A stretch of 64,000 nucleotides of DNA from Natronorubrum thiooxidans (lineage in GTDB: Archaea; Halobacteriota; Halobacteria; Halobacteriales; Natrialbaceae). Location of the stretch: the NCBI RefSeq assembly GCF_900156475.1, contig NZ_FTNR01000010.1, forward strand, positions 86,790-150,789, written 5' to 3'. The notes under the pieces were generated by a model. It worked only from the letters and a program-made list of their open reading frames with translations, ran no database searches and had not been told where the DNA came from. Both the position numbers and the translations under genes were made by a program. Positions 61,699-64,000 of the stretch are shown one piece after another. How positions within the stretch are numbered: the stretch's first letter is position 1; every line of letters starts with the position of its first letter.

Positions 61699-63279
61699 TT
61701 AGTCGTCTGCCGTCGATGTCGATCGTTCGATGCCCTCGAGGCCCGGAATGCCCTCGACGCCCATCGATGCCAGTTCGCGTTTGAGTTCCTGTTCGTCTTC
61801 GACGTTCTGGGAGAGCTCCATCGCCTGTGCGAAGTTCTTCACCAGCCCACAGTTCGGTCCTTCAGGCGTCTCGGAGGGACAAATGCGACCCCACTGGGTC
61901 GCGTGTAAGTCCCGTGCCTCGAAGTGAGGCTGACTGCGCGAGAGCGGACTGCGCAGTCGTCGAAGGTGGGAGAGAACCCCCATGAAGTCCGTCCGGTCGA
62001 CCAGCTGGCTCACGCCGGAGCGGCCACCGACCCAGTTCCCCGTCGCGATCGGGTGCTCGAGTCGCTCCGTCAGCACGTCCGAGCGCACGACCGTCGACAC
62101 CGATAGATTTCGGTTCCGCATGTTTGCTCGCTCGAGCTGGTATTTCACGTCCCGTGCGAGTTTGTTCAGCGCGGTCCGGAACAGGTCTTTCATCAGGTCG
62201 CCGCTGACCTTCAGACGCTTGTTGGCGTAGTGGTCCTTGTCGTCGGATTCCCGTCGGTTGAGTGCGAGTTCGAAACAGGCCTCGGCCATCCGACAGAGGT
62301 AGTGAGCCTTGTTGATTCGGACGTCTTCCTCCTCGACACCGTCCTCGTGGAGGTGGGGCAGGAGATAGCGGTCGATGACGTAGTTTGCGCGCTTGAGCTG
62401 GTAGTTTTTCCCCTGTCCCGAGGCGACGCGTTTCCCGAGCGTCTCGATCGCTTCTTCCTCGGTCTGGACCTCTGCTTCCTCCAGATTCTCGAGCATGTAC
62501 TTGACGACCTCGGGGTCGTTCGAGACCTTGTGGACGATCTCCTCGTCGCTCTCGAGGCCAAGCGCACGCACGAGCGTCACGAAGTCGATCGAACCCGACA
62601 CCGAGGGGAACGAAACCTCGAGGAGGCCGTCACGAGTCCGCTCACACAGCACCAGAGCACGGTAGCCACGACGCTGGGAGAAGGTTTTGGCGACCTGAAT
62701 CTCGTCGCCGTACTTGGTGTCGTACTCGGCGAGGATCTTGTTCGGGGCGAGGTCCTCGCTGGTCATCAGGACTCGCTCGGAGCCGTTGACGATGAAGTAG
62801 CCGCCAGGGTCGGCGGGGTCTTCGCCGATTTCGATCAGTTCTTCATCGGAGAAGCCGGCGATATTACACTTGTCCGAGCCGACCATGATCGGCATCCGAC
62901 CGATCTTCGTCTCGGTCGAGTCGACGACCCGCTGGTCGCCCTCCTCGCCTTTGACGATGGACATCTCCATGAAGACGGGTGCGGAGTAGGTGATGTTACG
63001 AAGTCGCGCTTCCTGCGGGTAGAGGAGTTCCTCCGATCCGTCGGCTTCGCGCACACGCGGTGTAACAACGCGAACGTCGCCGAGCTCGACGTGAACCGGC
63101 TCTTCGCCTTCTTTGTCACCGATGTCGGTGTCGATCGTCTCCTTCTCGTCGACGACCTCCTGCATCCCCCGGTTGAGGAAGGCGTTGAACGAGCGATAGT
63201 GGTGTTCGGCGAGGCGTTCCTTCGAGAAGTATTCGCGCGAAATGTCGCGTCGTTTGGATCTGTCGAGTTCTATTGCCAT
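61699..63279 (-). CDS. rpoB2: RNA polymerase subunit B'' (Rpo2N)
   Basis: A 526-aa N-terminal part of the second subunit, with [20 protein letters not shown] early, [20 protein letters not shown] (protrusion), RHL-like fork residues in [20 protein letters not shown] and [20 protein letters not shown] near the end. It starts right after the rpoH stop (63280), so the two genes abut. Confidence 0.98.
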   Translation of the reverse strand: MAIELDRSKRRDISREYFSKERLAEHHYRSFNAFLNRGMQEVVDEKETIDTDIGDKEGEEPVHVELGDVRVVTPRVREADGSEELLYPQEARLRNITYSAPVFMEMSIVKGEEGDQRVVDSTETKIGRMPIMVGSDKCNIAGFSDEELIEIGEDPADPGGYFIVNGSERVLMTSEDLAPNKILAEYDTKYGDEIQVAKTFSQRRGYRALVLCERTRDGLLEVSFPSVSGSIDFVTLVRALGLESDEEIVHKVSNDPEVVKYMLENLEEAEVQTEEEAIETLGKRVASGQGKNYQLKRANYVIDRYLLPHLHEDGVEEEDVRINKAHYLCRMAEACFELALNRRESDDKDHYANKRLKVSGDLMKDLFRTALNKLARDVKYQLERANMRNRNLSVSTVVRSDVLTERLEHPIATGNWVGGRSGVSQLVDRTDFMGVLSHLRRLRSPLSRSQPHFEARDLHATQWGRICPSETPEGPNCGLVKNFAQAMELSQNVEDEQELKRELASMGVEGIPGLEGIERSTSTADD

Positions 63280-63507
63280 TTATTCCACCACAAGTCGATA
63301 AATAACGGCCTGATCGGTTGTCCGTGAGTTCCGAACGATCTTGATGACGTCACCGACCTCCGCGTCGTCCGGGAGTGCGGCATCGGTATGCTTGATTTTG
63401 GGCAGGTCTGTACGGTCGATGTCGTACTCGGAAAGGACCTCCTCGAGGACGTCTTCCTCGAGGACGGTGTGTTCCGGCACGAGTTCGTGTTGGCTTACGT
63501 CTACCAT
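63280..63507 (-). CDS. rpoH: RNA polymerase subunit H (Rpo5)
   Basis: A 75-aa Rpo5 with the C-terminal jaw motif: [20 protein letters not shown] and [20 protein letters not shown]. It heads the RNAP operon (rpoH-B''-B'-A'-A''-nusA-rps12-rps7). A TTAAAT near 63590 is a candidate TATA, implying a 5' leader of about 60 nt. Confidence 0.96.
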   Translation of the reverse strand: MVDVSQHELVPEHTVLEEDVLEEVLSEYDIDRTDLPKIKHTDAALPDDAEVGDVIKIVRNSRTTDQAVIYRLVVE

Positions 63508-63820
63508 GTGTTGGGATTGATGTGCGTGTGGGCTATCGGGAAAGAAGCGGCTGTCACGAGATACTACAGGCAGATACCGGCGGGACGCATTTAACGGTTA
63601 CTAACTCGATCGGGAGCAACAGCTACCCGGCCGGGCAAACCTGACCGGAGGTGCCGATCACACTCGACAATAGCCCAGTATCAGTTAAATTCCTTGTGGA
63701 GCACGTTAGTGTATGACATAAGTGTGCTCGAGAGCCCTGCCGTGTCCCGATTCACCGTACCACGGAGCCCTCGATTGGAAAGCCTTAAGAAGTTCACCGG
63801 GAAAGGAAGAGTTGCAGGAA
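63508..63820. promoter_or_regulatory. 313-nt divergent region: rpoH operon and tRNA-Asp promoters
   Basis: No gene is seen. A TTAAAT at about 63590-63595 could be the leftward TATA for rpoH. CTTAAG near 63784 lies about 37 nt before tRNA-Asp, in the position of a haloarchaeal tRNA promoter. Two frames of 60-70 codons here are shadows. Confidence 0.45.
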
Positions 63821-63893
63821 GCCCGGGTGGTGTAGTGGCCCATCATACAACCCTGTCACGGTTGTGACGCGGGTTCAAATCCCGCCTCGGGCG
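63821..63893 (+). tRNA. tRNA-Asp (anticodon GTC)
   Basis: A complete 73-nt cloverleaf. Acceptor GCCCGGG pairs with CTCGGGC, anticodon stem CAACC/GGTTG encloses CTGTCAC with GTC at 63855-63857, T stem GCGGG/CCCGC encloses TTCAAAT, and the discriminator is G, as expected for Asp. CCA is not encoded. Confidence 0.96.
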
Positions 63894-63898
63894 CTTTC

Positions 63899-64000
63899 TC
63901 AAAATCTCAGCTTTGCACGTTGAAGTAGGAGCATGACGTAGGCGGTGGCAAGGACGGATGATGCCGATTACGGATTTCTTGTCGTGTACGCGAGTGTTCG
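63899..64000 (-). other. Possible remnant of a gene 3' end at the window edge
   Basis: Leftward, one frame ends SSVLATAYVMLLLQRAKLRF before TGA, preceded by an in-frame stop at 63968-63970. The hydrophobic stretch and basic end would suit a transposase or membrane-protein tail, but the family is not recognisable. It may be chance. Confidence 0.2.

Noticed and set aside
63821..63893. tRNA-Asp as an integration site for a mobile element
   Set aside because: No duplicated 3' tRNA segment or integrase is seen in the 107 nt that follow, although the window ends too soon to exclude it.
1..64000. CRISPR array, cas genes, integrase or complete insertion sequence
   Set aside because: No regularly spaced repeats, no Cas-like or recombinase motifs and no complete transposase were found anywhere in the window.

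Overview
The window is haloarchaeal chromosomal DNA. Evidence: very high G+C with pervasive TCGAG, acidic proteins, archaeal split RNA polymerase genes (rpoH-B''-B'-A'-A''), NusA-like, uS12 and uS7, archaeal EF-2, GatD, a SAMP-type ubiquitin-like protein, HalOD1/HalX/HTH_10 regulators, and leaderless-type promoters with TATA boxes about 25-30 nt before the start codon. Gene content points to Natrialbaceae (Natrinema/Haloterrigena-like), but that placement is inference.

Layout. 1-208: end of a ba3-type terminal oxidase operon (cbaB partial, cbaD). 336-7931: an AI-2E-type membrane protein, DUF547, an amphi-Trp/DUF1508 protein, then nucleoside/pentose catabolism (uridine phosphorylase, PfkB sugar kinase, ribose-1,5-bisphosphate isomerase, deoxyribose-phosphate aldolase) with HalOD1 and DUF63 proteins between them. 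7974-13372: potassium/stress module (HPP-UspA fusion, K+ channel, two TrkA-C-type membrane paralogues). 13404-20272: SAMP-like protein, GNAT, gatD, small membrane proteins, ArsR-like regulator, secreted coiled-coil protein, DUF5802, Vms1-like peptidyl-tRNA hydrolase. 20357-22410: dgcN-dgcA D-glutamate pair. 22482-28181: Tat-exported protein, P-loop kinase, cupin, membrane protein, and an HxlR regulator with near-identical palindromes before itself and before an ABC exporter. 28259-36148: FilR1-type regulator, EamA transporter, PRC-barrel protein, small zinc-finger protein, aldehyde:ferredoxin oxidoreductase, HTH_10 regulator and a split MgtE. 36232-42838: acyl-CoA ligase, MBL hydrolase, CDF transporter, a fluoride riboswitch with two crcB genes, and a PhoU/TrkA-C protein.

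42983-63893 is the information-processing block: serS, EF-2, DUF5781, then uS7-uS12-NusA-RNAP and tRNA-Asp. Between DUF5781 and rps7 sits an accessory island of about 6.1 kb (47.84-53.93 kb). It holds a DUF7504-like protein, two paralogous proteins of about 690 aa that each end in a CHAT (caspase-like) domain with an intact His/Cys dyad, a 41-aa one-helix membrane peptide, and a HalX protein whose receiver domain has lost key residues. The island grows AT-rich toward its right side and separates rps7 from EF-2, which are usually close neighbours. It is the strongest candidate here for an undescribed system.

Other non-genic structure: a family of elements starting GGTCTGCT that lie just after stop codons on the same strand (four copies), and a small membrane-protein gene apparently broken by a 2-nt insertion beside the HxlR operator.
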